A stretch of DNA of 34,808 nucleotides from Marinilabilia rubra (GTDB taxonomy: Bacteria > Bacteroidota > Bacteroidia > Bacteroidales > Marinilabiliaceae). Each line of letters begins with the position of its first letter. The stretch's first letter is position 1. The position numbers were made by a program, and so were the translations under genes. A model generated the notes under the pieces. The model saw nothing but the letters and a program-made list of their open reading frames with translations. It did no database searches and had not been told where the DNA came from. Shown piece by piece: positions 8,337 through 15,873 of the stretch. The stretch is from assembly GCF_003121985.1 (NCBI RefSeq), contig NZ_QEWP01000029.1, positions 1-34,808 on the forward strand, in the 5' to 3' direction.

Positions 8337-8368
8337 TTGGCCCTTTTATCAATTAAATAATATATTTG
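8337..8368 (+). promoter_or_regulatory. Canonical Bacteroidota promoter for the anti-sigma-like gene
   Basis: TTG at 8337-8339, a 21-base spacer, then TATATTTG at 8361-8368, an exact TAnnTTTG box. Transcription would begin near 8375, about 20 bases before the ATG at 8396. This means the second gene can be expressed apart from the sigma-like gene. Confidence 0.65.
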
Positions 8369-8395
8369 GGCGAGCAAAAAAACCAATTCATCAAA

Positions 8396-9343
8396 ATGAT
8401 CAAGCACCTCACAGAAGAAGAAATTGCAATGTGTGCAGAAGCTCTGGAGAATGGCAACTATCAAAGTTTGCCTCGCTATATCCGTGAGCATGTTGTGCAG
8501 TGTGATGAGTGTGCGGAAGAAATTTTGACGGTTGCAGATATTGTTCATAGTGAACAATTAAAGATCACTCCTGAAGTTGAGAAAAAAGACAAGATTCAAA
8601 AATTCATTGCATGGGGGGCTTCAATTGCTGCTGCCATTGCACTGATTCTATTACTATTTGACCTAAACGACCAGGCTACAAATAATGAAGGAGGTCTTTT
8701 GACACAGGAAACCATTTCCAACAATAAAGAAGCTTCCTCAAATGGAACTATAACTAAGAAGGACTCCGGCGCCAAAAGCGAGGCCGAAACATTAGTTACA
8801 AAGGATGATCAGTCCGGGGAAACAGATGACATTATTAATTCTGAGATAAAAAAGAAGAATACCACACCTGACACTTCCGGAGATAATATCCTCATTGCAG
8901 ACAATCACCAAAAAGAACCTGAAAATACGGAAAGAAATCAAGCTTTACCCTCTTCAGGAGCACCAGCTTCCGGAGTTCCCCCACATCTTCAGGAAAAAGC
9001 TGATACTATAAGGTTTCTGGCTCATTTTGAACCTGATGAAGATCTCGAAAAATTAGTTGATCGATACAAAGGCAACTTAAGAAATTCAGGAGAAGTGAAA
9101 GTGGTTTCTCCACTAACTGTAACAAATTCAAACAACTCAATAACAATCAAATGGGAAAATCCCGGAAAAAAGAGGCTGATTATTGAGGTTTTCAACAACG
9201 AAGGCAGCAGGATTATTGAAACTGAGACCACAAAAAATGAATACACCTTAAAGAACCTGGACGAGGGTCTTTACTACTGGAAACTTATTTCAGAGAACTT
9301 TGAACTTTTGTTTTGTGGCAAGATTGTGATAAAAGCCGAATAA
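8396..9343 (+). CDS. Membrane zinc-finger anti-sigma-like protein with periplasmic beta-sandwich
   Basis: 315 residues from the ATG at 8396. A longer frame from a TTG at 8366 exists, but that TTG is part of the predicted -7 box, so it would lie upstream of the transcript start. The cytoplasmic N-terminus has the zinc anti-sigma pattern H-x3-C-x2-C (His32, Cys36, Cys39 in 'REHVVQCDECAEE'). One membrane helix follows (about 70-89). Then come about 130 residues of Ser/Thr/Lys/Glu-rich linker and a C-terminal domain (about 228-315) of short beta strands: 'SITIKWENPGKKRLIIEVFN', 'YTLKNLDEGLYYWKLISENF', 'GKIVIKAE', like an Ig/FN3 fold. It probably holds the preceding sigma-like factor at the membrane and senses an envelope signal (inference from family behaviour). 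Confidence 0.72.
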   Translation: MIKHLTEEEIAMCAEALENGNYQSLPRYIREHVVQCDECAEEILTVADIVHSEQLKITPEVEKKDKIQKFIAWGASIAAAIALILLLFDLNDQATNNEGGLLTQETISNNKEASSNGTITKKDSGAKSEAETLVTKDDQSGETDDIINSEIKKKNTTPDTSGDNILIADNHQKEPENTERNQALPSSGAPASGVPPHLQEKADTIRFLAHFEPDEDLEKLVDRYKGNLRNSGEVKVVSPLTVTNSNNSITIKWENPGKKRLIIEVFNNEGSRIIETETTKNEYTLKNLDEGLYYWKLISENFELLFCGKIVIKAE

Positions 9344-10040
9344 CCGGTCCTTATTTTTAATCACTCCATTCTATTTCATCCCTGGGAATTAAGAATTCTT
9401 AAAATTCACCTAAAAACAATTACCTGCATAAAACCTCCTAAAGCATTCGCTGATTCTGCAGCATTTCGGACAAAATTCGTTTTCGTAAAAAAAACAGGGC
9501 CAAAGTCTTGTTAAATGAATTTGTATAATTCAAATTCACCCAACATCCGGCAAAACTGGTATAGGCTTGCTACTCACTAAATGCCTTTTGGCGCATCCCC
9601 CACCTATTACTCAAAGACTACGACAAAGTTAACAAGCCTGTTCATCTTTACCTGAGTTGAAAAGTTTGTCGTATATAAACAGAATTTCAAACCATAAAAA
9701 TTTTGTGGCTTGCATCGTTCTGTGTTATAATGGTTTGTTGCAGAACAATACTCCGTTGAAATTGGCTCTATATTTGCGATGATATTAACAATTAGGTTTT
9801 TTCTCTAAATACCTGCATAATGCATAAAATGCTAATCCATCAAGCCCCTGATAATCTTGCCTCCCGGGAGGCAGGGGGCAAATTCAGATAACCCCGGGCA
9901 GATAAGACTTAATTTCAGGGGATATTGAAGTTAGGGAGTTTTTGTCCGGAGTGGACTACAAACGCATATTCATTATTCCTTCGATTTGTCTTCTTGCAAC
10001 ATTCTGTCATTTCAACTTTTCCGGCAGGCTACAAAGGCAC
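9344..10040. other. Convergent intergenic region with inverted repeats and a dispersed repeat copy
   Basis: No gene found in about 700 bases. It contains a perfect 14-base palindrome TTAAGAATTCTTAA (9389-9402), an inverted repeat TACGACAAA/TTTGTCGTA (9619-9627, 9665-9673), a GC-rich stretch with CCTCCCGGGAGG and a 27-base element (9874-9900) that recurs in reverse orientation at 26194-26220. It looks like repeat-derived spacer. Confidence 0.45.
9874..9900. repeat. Intergenic repeat, copy 1
   Basis: Matches the reverse complement of 26194-26220 at 23 of 27 positions by eye, including the exact 13-mer ATAACCCCGGGCA at 9888-9900. It is GC-rich compared with its AT-rich surroundings. Confidence 0.5.
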
Positions 10041-10080
10041 AAAAAAACACCCCCGCAGCAACCAACAGCGGAGGTGTTTC
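10041..10080 (-). terminator. Rho-independent terminator of the C1-peptidase operon
   Basis: On the minus strand AAACACCTCCGC and GCGGGGGTGTTT form a 12-pair stem with one mismatch or wobble around an 11-base loop, continuing into seven T. It begins 28 bases after the peptidase stop. Confidence 0.85.
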
Positions 10081-10107
10081 AACCTTAACCCAAAAACATA
10101 ATGTTTT

Positions 10108-11850
10108 TTAATTTACTCTGACTATGCGCTTTCCTCTGGTCTTACGATCCTTTTTAGCACTCTTCAGGAATTCATTGGCTTTGTTCTTAAGAATGCCATC
10201 TCTTTTTTGATATTCAATTAATCCTTTTATCTCATCAATAGTATAAGCATTGGGATTGTCTTCTTTCAATTCTCCGGGGTTGGCACTGCGTTTTCCAAAA
10301 CTTTTCAGAGACGATTCTACGACCACTCCGTTTTCGATTTGGATAGGCTTGCGATCTTTTCCGGTAAAAAACATAAAGTTATTCTGCTCATATTGCTCCT
10401 GAATATCATTGAATCCGTCGGCATACAGAACAAAATAATAATCGCCATCCAGGTCATCGGGAAGAGCATAGCCAAATTCGAAGTTGTATTCATACCCGTC
10501 ATTTTCTGCAGCTGTGGCCACTGACATGCCGGAAGGTGTATTGATATAATTCCAGTAATTGCGATCTCCGAAAGCTTCAAGATTGACATCAACACCGGCA
10601 AAATCACCATACTGGCCTTCATAATCCGGACCTACATCATCGGTATAATAATCATATATCAGGATTCCAAAGTCATTTTCCGGATCGTAAGCGTTGTAAT
10701 AGTAATACACAATATTCCAGTCATCAGAAGCAGGAACAGCACTCTCCCCGCGGTTGAAAACATTATAAGTAATATAGCGATCATCATCAGGATAGTCAGG
10801 ATCTTCATTTAGGTTATCTTCAAGCTTAATGGCCATTAAATCTTTACCCTCAACGCGATAATTGGGATTAATAACACTTTCATCCATCATGTCTTCAGAC
10901 AGCTTGCCTTTGTCTCCCTCAATAACATAAGCATAAGAGACCAAGCCATTACGATCTTTCCCACGTGTAAAATAATCGTAATCGGCCCAAAAGTAACCTG
11001 CATCTCCCCAATTGTCTCCCCATGAGTTGACAATCAGGAAAGCCCCGTTACTGCCTTTATTATCATCAAAACCCACACAGCACATAGCATGGCGTCCATG
11101 CTCTTCAGGATCGGCACTGTAATCGTCATCGTACATCACCTCACCATCTCTCTTATATGCAAAATCAAGCCCTAAAACACAACTAACCTGCACCGGTTGT
11201 CCCTTTTGAATATAAGATTTCACATCCTCGACACTAAGATGATCTACGGTCCTATAGCTTTCTATTTTGTAATTAGCTGCCTCGGCAGTCCAGGAGGACT
11301 TGGGGCCCTGGGAGCAATCCCCCAGGTTTTCATAAGGAGCCGTTGCTAAAGTTGCAATCCCCCTCTCCTGCATCACTTTCATGGCACTACCAGGCCAGGA
11401 GCCACCACAATTATCTGCATGACTAATGGACAGGTATATATCCAACGGGCTGAACACATTGCTGTCGTCTTCCAGATCGGTCGGCGATAAATCATTTTCA
11501 CGAGCATACATAATTGTACGTGTATAATACCCTGTAGCCCATGCAGTACAAGTACCATACTGCCCCTGACTGCGAACCGGTGGTACATAATCTGTCAAAA
11601 CCACCCGGTCTTGCATTTCCATGGCTGCATCGCTCAATGTCACCAGGGATAAATCTTTGGGAATACTTTTTACACTTTCGACTTCTTTGTCATGGTCGAT
11701 ACCGGTACCTCCGGCATCCGAAACATATTTGCTACCAATGTCCTCTATTTGTTTTTCAATTTCATTTACAATTTCCTCACATGAGGAAAAAGACAAACAC
11801 AATGCTGCCAGCATTACGGTGCGTGCTGAACCTAAAATTTTATCTTTCAT
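10108..11850 (-). CDS. Papain-fold (C1 family) cysteine peptidase, lipoprotein
   Basis: A 580-residue exported protein. The lipobox 'LSFSSC' puts the lipidated Cys at residue 24. The peptidase domain (about 85-320) shows the papain order: oxyanion Gln95 and nucleophile Cys101 in 'VRSQGQYGTCTAWATGY', His254 in 'HGRHAMCCVGFDD', and Asn275 in 'FLIVNSWGDNWGDAGYFW'. All catalytic residues are present, so it should be active. A beta-rich, Asp/Tyr-heavy domain follows (about 355-500), ending in 'LPDDLDGDYYFVLYADGFND', which is like a CARDB-type adhesion domain, then a basic tail. No obvious inhibitory pro-domain is seen beyond the ~60-residue linker. It is the last gene of a three-gene minus-strand cluster with a strong terminator. 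Substrate unknown: surface proteolysis, processing or attack on other cells are all possible. Confidence 0.9.
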   Translation of the reverse strand: MKDKILGSARTVMLAALCLSFSSCEEIVNEIEKQIEDIGSKYVSDAGGTGIDHDKEVESVKSIPKDLSLVTLSDAAMEMQDRVVLTDYVPPVRSQGQYGTCTAWATGYYTRTIMYARENDLSPTDLEDDSNVFSPLDIYLSISHADNCGGSWPGSAMKVMQERGIATLATAPYENLGDCSQGPKSSWTAEAANYKIESYRTVDHLSVEDVKSYIQKGQPVQVSCVLGLDFAYKRDGEVMYDDDYSADPEEHGRHAMCCVGFDDNKGSNGAFLIVNSWGDNWGDAGYFWADYDYFTRGKDRNGLVSYAYVIEGDKGKLSEDMMDESVINPNYRVEGKDLMAIKLEDNLNEDPDYPDDDRYITYNVFNRGESAVPASDDWNIVYYYYNAYDPENDFGILIYDYYTDDVGPDYEGQYGDFAGVDVNLEAFGDRNYWNYINTPSGMSVATAAENDGYEYNFEFGYALPDDLDGDYYFVLYADGFNDIQEQYEQNNFMFFTGKDRKPIQIENGVVVESSLKSFGKRSANPGELKEDNPNAYTIDEIKGLIEYQKRDGILKNKANEFLKSAKKDRKTRGKRIVRVN

Positions 11851-11954
11851 AAATCTGTTTTTTCAATATGATATTTGCACCTTATACCCCACCGGAATTT
11901 TCTCTTCCAGGGTTTGAGAAATTACAAACACCTATCTATTAATACATTTAAAAA

Positions 11955-12785
11955 TCACTCCTCATTAACGCCTTTTTGACCCTCCTTAAATTCTGTATCA
12001 GAAAACTCAGGAGATTGGAAAAACACACATTTTGAAAAATCAGCCATTTTTTCAAAGTGCATATTATTAAAGATGGCATCCATCACAACATACATTCCTC
12101 CGAAATTTGACCGATCGTTTAACCGGGATTTACTCATGTTCAAATCCTGCAAAAACCGGCTTTGAGCAAATTCTGCATACCCGTCAAAAGTCGCTGCTCC
12201 CCAAAAAGCACGCCCTTTAAAAACGGCAGCCTGAAATAGAGCAGCCTTTTTGAATCCGGCTTTAAAAAAATGCGCCCGGTTTTCGAAAATTGTTTTATTG
12301 AAACGGGCATCCTGATAAAAAACCGAGTTAGAAAAAAGAGTGTTTCGTCCTTTAAACCAGGTATAATTAAAATCTGCGGGGCCCATAAACTCAGATTTTC
12401 CGGCATAAAAATCTCCGTTGACGGTCAAATAATCAAAGTTCACAGTATCACGAAAAAGGCATTCATCAAATACCAAATCCCCTTTAAATTCAACAACATA
12501 TTCCTTTCCGTCTTTTTTAGCGTGGGTTACAAACTGATAAAAATTGCATTTTTCGAATACCAAATTTCCGTGCACAACAGCTTTCATTACACCCGGAACA
12601 GATGGGGAAAATTCCAATATTTCAGTTAGGTCAACATCTTCAGTAAAAGATTCACCTCTAACCACAATATTTTTATCACTTTTCAATTTTTTGGGGGAGA
12701 GTGGCCCAACAGCAACACATCCTGGTAAAACAACAAAGAGAAGAAAGAGAAAAGCGAGTCCCCTGTTTTGAAACAGTATTAACAT
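11955..12785 (-). CDS. Pentapeptide-repeat-like lipoprotein
   Basis: 276 residues. The signal 'LAFLFLLFVVLPGC' gives lipid attachment at Cys23. From about residue 70 onward the sequence is a run of five-residue steps with Phe at the central position and small residues two before it, for example 'DFNYTWFKGRNTLF', 'ARFNKTIFENRAHF', 'AAVFKGRAFWGAATF' and 'AEFAQSRF'. This is the quadrilateral beta-helix pattern of pentapeptide-repeat proteins (A-x-F-x-x variant). Such rods are usually binding or structural; no catalytic residues are apparent. It starts 32 bases after the ricin-type gene and ends 104 bases before the peptidase gene, so all three may be one transcript. Membrane location (periplasmic face or outside) cannot be decided. 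Confidence 0.82.
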   Translation of the reverse strand: MLILFQNRGLAFLFLLFVVLPGCVAVGPLSPKKLKSDKNIVVRGESFTEDVDLTEILEFSPSVPGVMKAVVHGNLVFEKCNFYQFVTHAKKDGKEYVVEFKGDLVFDECLFRDTVNFDYLTVNGDFYAGKSEFMGPADFNYTWFKGRNTLFSNSVFYQDARFNKTIFENRAHFFKAGFKKAALFQAAVFKGRAFWGAATFDGYAEFAQSRFLQDLNMSKSRLNDRSNFGGMYVVMDAIFNNMHFEKMADFSKCVFFQSPEFSDTEFKEGQKGVNEE

Positions 12786-12817
12786 ATAATTTATTTTTGG
12801 GATTTACTGTGAAATAC

Positions 12818-13426
12818 CTACATCGTAAATTTCTGGCCTGTTTTCACATCAACAAGTTCCCATTGCTTATTGGTATTATCATCCTTGTTCCATTGCAACA
12901 CATTGCACCCGTTTTTTTGAACATCTGAATTGTTAGCATCCAAATATCTCCCTGAATAACGGTTTTTAAGGTAAAAGCGCCCGGGAGCAGTTCCTTTTTC
13001 CAATTTCCACTGCTGAGGTTCACTTCTTCCGGCACTCCAAACCTGTACATTTGCACCTTTGTCTTTCTTGTAAGTTCCGCAAAACCATTTGCCTTCAAAA
13101 CATCCATGCACATCCAGATTCATTCTGGCATGTTGGGTTTGAATATGATAATACCCGTTACCGGCCGGAACGAATTTAAACTTCTGGTCAGCTCCGCCAT
13201 CGAGATCCCAAAGCTGAACATTGGTTCCATTGCTTCGTGCCTTTTTGGAATTGGCAGTTCCACTGACATCTAGAAATTTTCCGGATTTAGCATTGCGGAT
13301 GTGAAAAACAGTACCTTCCAATGGTATTTCAACCTTTTTGGTTCTTTTACCCCTTCTTTGGGCTTCAACATCCGATACTGAAAAAAGCATTAAACATGCT
13401 AAGGCAATCGTAAATAATGACTTCAT
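12818..13426 (-). CDS. Secreted ricin-type beta-trefoil (lectin-like) protein
   Basis: 202 residues with a signal peptide (MKSLFTIALACLMLFSVSDVEA) and a short basic linker. The remainder is one ricin B-type beta-trefoil with three repeats, recognisable from 'FHIRNAKSGKFLDVSG' / 'ADQKFKFVPAG', 'YYHIQTQHARMNLDVHG' / 'EPQQWKLEKG' and 'FYLKNRYSGRYLDANN' / 'TNKQWELVD'. The Q-x-W signature is intact in the middle repeat and altered in the first (QKF) and last (KQW). These domains commonly bind galactose-type sugars, but the ligand here is not predictable. Only two Cys residues besides the one in the signal peptide and one near the end, so disulfides are uncertain. First gene of the peptidase cluster. 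Confidence 0.88.
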   Translation of the reverse strand: MKSLFTIALACLMLFSVSDVEAQRRGKRTKKVEIPLEGTVFHIRNAKSGKFLDVSGTANSKKARSNGTNVQLWDLDGGADQKFKFVPAGNGYYHIQTQHARMNLDVHGCFEGKWFCGTYKKDKGANVQVWSAGRSEPQQWKLEKGTAPGRFYLKNRYSGRYLDANNSDVQKNGCNVLQWNKDDNTNKQWELVDVKTGQKFTM

Positions 13427-13937
13427 AACAACAAAAAATTTATTCTTAAATTAGTTTGATTTGAATTAAGTGGGAGTTAAGGTTTGTTTAGTGAATTAGT
13501 TGCACCGGCAAGGAGGAATTGAAAATAATTGAAGGATATATTTGTTAAAATAACTGAGTTTTTTCTGTCTCCAATAGAATCAATAGATCGCTAGATTTTT
13601 AGATGTAAGTAGCCCAGCCGCTCGGAAGCCGGAAGCCGGAAGCTGGAGGCTGGAAGTTAGAAGCTGGAAATTCCGACTATAAGAAATTTTGATTCTTTTT
13701 GCGGCATATTCAAAAAACTAAGAAAAGTCTTAAAGATCAAATTTTAAGCGCTTTATGATTTTACTTAAAAAAAAGATTCAAGACTAATCATATAACGCTG
13801 ATAACCATGACTTTGCAGTAATCACGCATATAATTACAAGAAATTTATTCATAGCCTTTTACAAAAAACCAACAGAGTATTGAGTATAAAAACAGTTGAA
13901 AACAATAAGAACCACCTCAGTCCGGAGATATAGAAAC
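13427..13937. other. Intergenic region upstream of the ricin-type gene
   Basis: About 510 bases without a credible gene. It holds the seven-unit heptamer tract at 13624-13672. I found no exact TAnnTTTG box in the minus orientation close to the ricin-type gene, so its promoter is unassigned. Confidence 0.4.
13624..13672. repeat. Tandem 7-bp repeat, seven units
   Basis: Seven consecutive 7-base units with consensus GGAAGCY: GGAAGCC twice, GGAAGCT, GGAGGCT, GGAAGTT, AGAAGCT, GGAAATT. The unit length is kept exactly while bases drift toward the right-hand end. It lies between transcription units, about 200 bases before the ricin-type gene. Confidence 0.85.
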
Positions 13938-13980
13938 AAAAAACCCGGGGAGACCTCTTATGCAGAGGCTCTCCCCGGGT
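13938..13980 (-). terminator. Rho-independent terminator after the lipoprotein cluster
   Basis: CCCGGGGAGA(G)CCTC pairs with GAGG(-)TCTCCCCGGG around a short loop, with one bulged base. On the minus strand it runs into six T. It lies 46 bases after the stop at 14027. Confidence 0.85.
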
Positions 13981-14026
13981 AACTTTAACGCTAAAATCCT
14001 AACTCGTGAGTTGAATCAAGTTTGAA

Positions 14027-15085
14027 TTATGGTTGTACTTTGATGTCTAAAGTAATAGAACCTGTATAACCTGTTGTTACATCTGAAACCTTAATAACTC
14101 CTTTCTTACCATAATTATCTACAAACTCAATAACATCACCCACTTCCAGATTATTCGCAGCTTCATCGGCTGATTTTGTAATACCATCAAGATCTGAAGA
14201 ACTCTGAACTGCATCGAAGTCAATTGAAGAAGGTGTGAAGTAGCAACTATTCAGTTCTTCCTGAGCTGTACCAGTTAATCCGGAAATAGCTACAAGATCT
14301 GTTGATTCATCATTGTCATGATCAAACAATGCAGGATAACTTGCAGTTGAGGCCAAGGAAGGACCGTCGTTATTCAAATAATAGTATCCAAAATCCCAAT
14401 AAGAAGTATACTCTTCGTTACTCAATGCATAAACTTCACCATCTAAAAGTGAAATGAAAGTTTCAGAAGAACCATCAGCAAGTGGGGCAGCCAATAAAAC
14501 AGCTGTATATTCTTTAACATCAACGGTAGCAGGATTGTCACCACCATAATCAACAGTAATGGTTCCGGGTCCGGCAACCAGGCGCTTTTCTGCATCGCGG
14601 TAGTCGCCACGTCCTGACGTTGCCCAAATTTTATACTCAACGGTTCCATCTTCAACCTCAGACAGCACCGGGAAAGGAATCTTATAGGTAAATCCGTTTC
14701 CGTTATCGCTGCTCAAGTCCAGTGATCCGTCACCTTTCTTGTCAAGACCTTCCATTTCCAGTTCGAACTTCTCAGCTCCGGCACCGGCAATATTTTGAGT
14801 CATGTACAAACGTCTCATTTTATCATCAGTGGATGAAAAAGTTACCTCTACCTCAACTACTTCAGCATCACTGGCCAGATCAGAGACATACACAGTTTCA
14901 GTAGCGGTATTATCACCTTCCTCTATGGAAATGGCAGGAGTTGAATCAGTATCATCATCTCCATCAGTATCATCATTCTCATCATCAATTACTTCGAGAA
15001 GACTCCCATCTTCTTCACAAGCAGTAAAACTAAGCCCCATAATCAGGGTTGCAACCATTAGGGTAAAAAATCTTAATTTCTTCAT
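14027..15085 (-). CDS. Acidic lipoprotein of unknown function
   Basis: 352 residues with lipobox 'LSFTAC' (lipid Cys23) and then a very acidic Asp-rich linker (residues ~24-48, with D-D-x-D-G-D-D type runs) that may bind calcium or act as a surface-export signal. The rest appears beta-rich: about residues 60-170 resemble an Ig-like module ('TATETVYVSDLASDAEVVEV', 'GTVEYKIWATSGRGDYRDAE'), and the C-terminal third is compact with 'GDVIEFVDNYGKKGVIKVSD', an OB- or barrel-like strand pattern. I do not recognise the family. It is the last gene of the run starting at 17168 or 18267, 50 bases after the outer-membrane protein gene, and is followed by a strong terminator. Confidence 0.85.
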   Translation of the reverse strand: MKKLRFFTLMVATLIMGLSFTACEEDGSLLEVIDDENDDTDGDDDTDSTPAISIEEGDNTATETVYVSDLASDAEVVEVEVTFSSTDDKMRRLYMTQNIAGAGAEKFELEMEGLDKKGDGSLDLSSDNGNGFTYKIPFPVLSEVEDGTVEYKIWATSGRGDYRDAEKRLVAGPGTITVDYGGDNPATVDVKEYTAVLLAAPLADGSSETFISLLDGEVYALSNEEYTSYWDFGYYYLNNDGPSLASTASYPALFDHDNDESTDLVAISGLTGTAQEELNSCYFTPSSIDFDAVQSSSDLDGITKSADEAANNLEVGDVIEFVDNYGKKGVIKVSDVTTGYTGSITLDIKVQP

Positions 15086-15135
15086 TTTTAATCGTTTTAA
15101 ATGTTTAAAAATTTATTATTCACCTATTATTATCA

Positions 15136-15873
15136 TTAATTATGTTTGGCAACTGCCTTATTAAAGGCCTTGTAAACTTTTCCAAGTGTAAGACGCATAC
15201 CAAAGGAGACAAAAAATGCATCAGAATCGAGCCTGACTCCTCTCAGGTCATCTGCCCGGTTTGACTCATCTCCCGGTAGTGTCTTTAATATTTCATCGTG
15301 ATTAAGGGTATCAAAAAACGGTGACTCATACCCCACCAACACGTAAAAAACGTTGTATCTAACGGCCACTTTTGTCCGCCACAGCAGGTTTACAGAGTTA
15401 ATCTCATCGTAAAGCCTGTATTCAAAATCTTCATCAGGCAACCTGTAACGTGAGGCTTCGAAAATATATTGGCCCGAAAGTCCGGATTGAAGACTGACCC
15501 CAAAGTTTTCGCCGTTTAAAGCCAATCGGTAAGCGAGTCCCAACATCGCCGATTTCATCTTTATCATGCTATTGGTATGGTAACGATCAAATGAAGATTC
15601 GTCCGGCAACAAGTATTCAACATTATTCACAAAAGCACATGAATCGTACCTGTATCCACCTTCAATTACCAGATGATTGGCCCCATTATAGCGCCAGGCA
15701 AAATCGGCCACATATCGGGTTGATTTCATATTTTGCTTATAGCCTGTTCCAACCCGTCCTGTATTCATCAATCCCAACTCATAGCCACCGGTAATGGAAA
15801 TACGTGATTGCCCATTAGCCAACCAAACGACACCTAACAAAAAAACTATGGTAAAAAAAGATTTTTTCATCAT
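15136..15873 (-). CDS. Predicted outer-membrane beta-barrel protein
   Basis: 245 residues with a signal peptide (MMKKSFFTIVFLLGVVWLANG). The mature part alternates polar and hydrophobic residues in strand-sized blocks, e.g. 'ISITGGYELGLMNTG', 'YVADFAWRYNGANHLVIEGG', 'VSLQSGLSGQYIFEASRY', 'WRTKVAVRYNVFYVLVGYES' and 'AFFVSFGMRLTLGKVY', as in small barrels or PorT/OMP_b-brl type proteins. The family is not certain. Its ATG overlaps the stop of the preceding lipoprotein gene by four bases (ATGA), so the two are translationally coupled and may work as a pair, with the lipoprotein as surface partner. A second Met directly after the first is an equal start. Confidence 0.78.
   Translation of the reverse strand: MMKKSFFTIVFLLGVVWLANGQSRISITGGYELGLMNTGRVGTGYKQNMKSTRYVADFAWRYNGANHLVIEGGYRYDSCAFVNNVEYLLPDESSFDRYHTNSMIKMKSAMLGLAYRLALNGENFGVSLQSGLSGQYIFEASRYRLPDEDFEYRLYDEINSVNLLWRTKVAVRYNVFYVLVGYESPFFDTLNHDEILKTLPGDESNRADDLRGVRLDSDAFFVSFGMRLTLGKVYKAFNKAVAKHN

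Noticed and set aside
8366-8395. Longer N-terminus of the anti-sigma-like protein from a TTG codon
   Set aside because: The TTG is part of the predicted -7 box TATATTTG, so it would precede the transcript start; the ATG at 8396 gives a sensible protein.
9619-9673. TACGACAAA/TTTGTCGTA inverted repeat as a terminator or attachment site
   Set aside because: The 37-base loop and lack of a T-run argue against a terminator, and there is no integrase or element boundary nearby.
13624-13672. Heptamer tract as a CRISPR array
   Set aside because: Units are 7 bases with no spacers and no cas genes; it is a simple tandem repeat.
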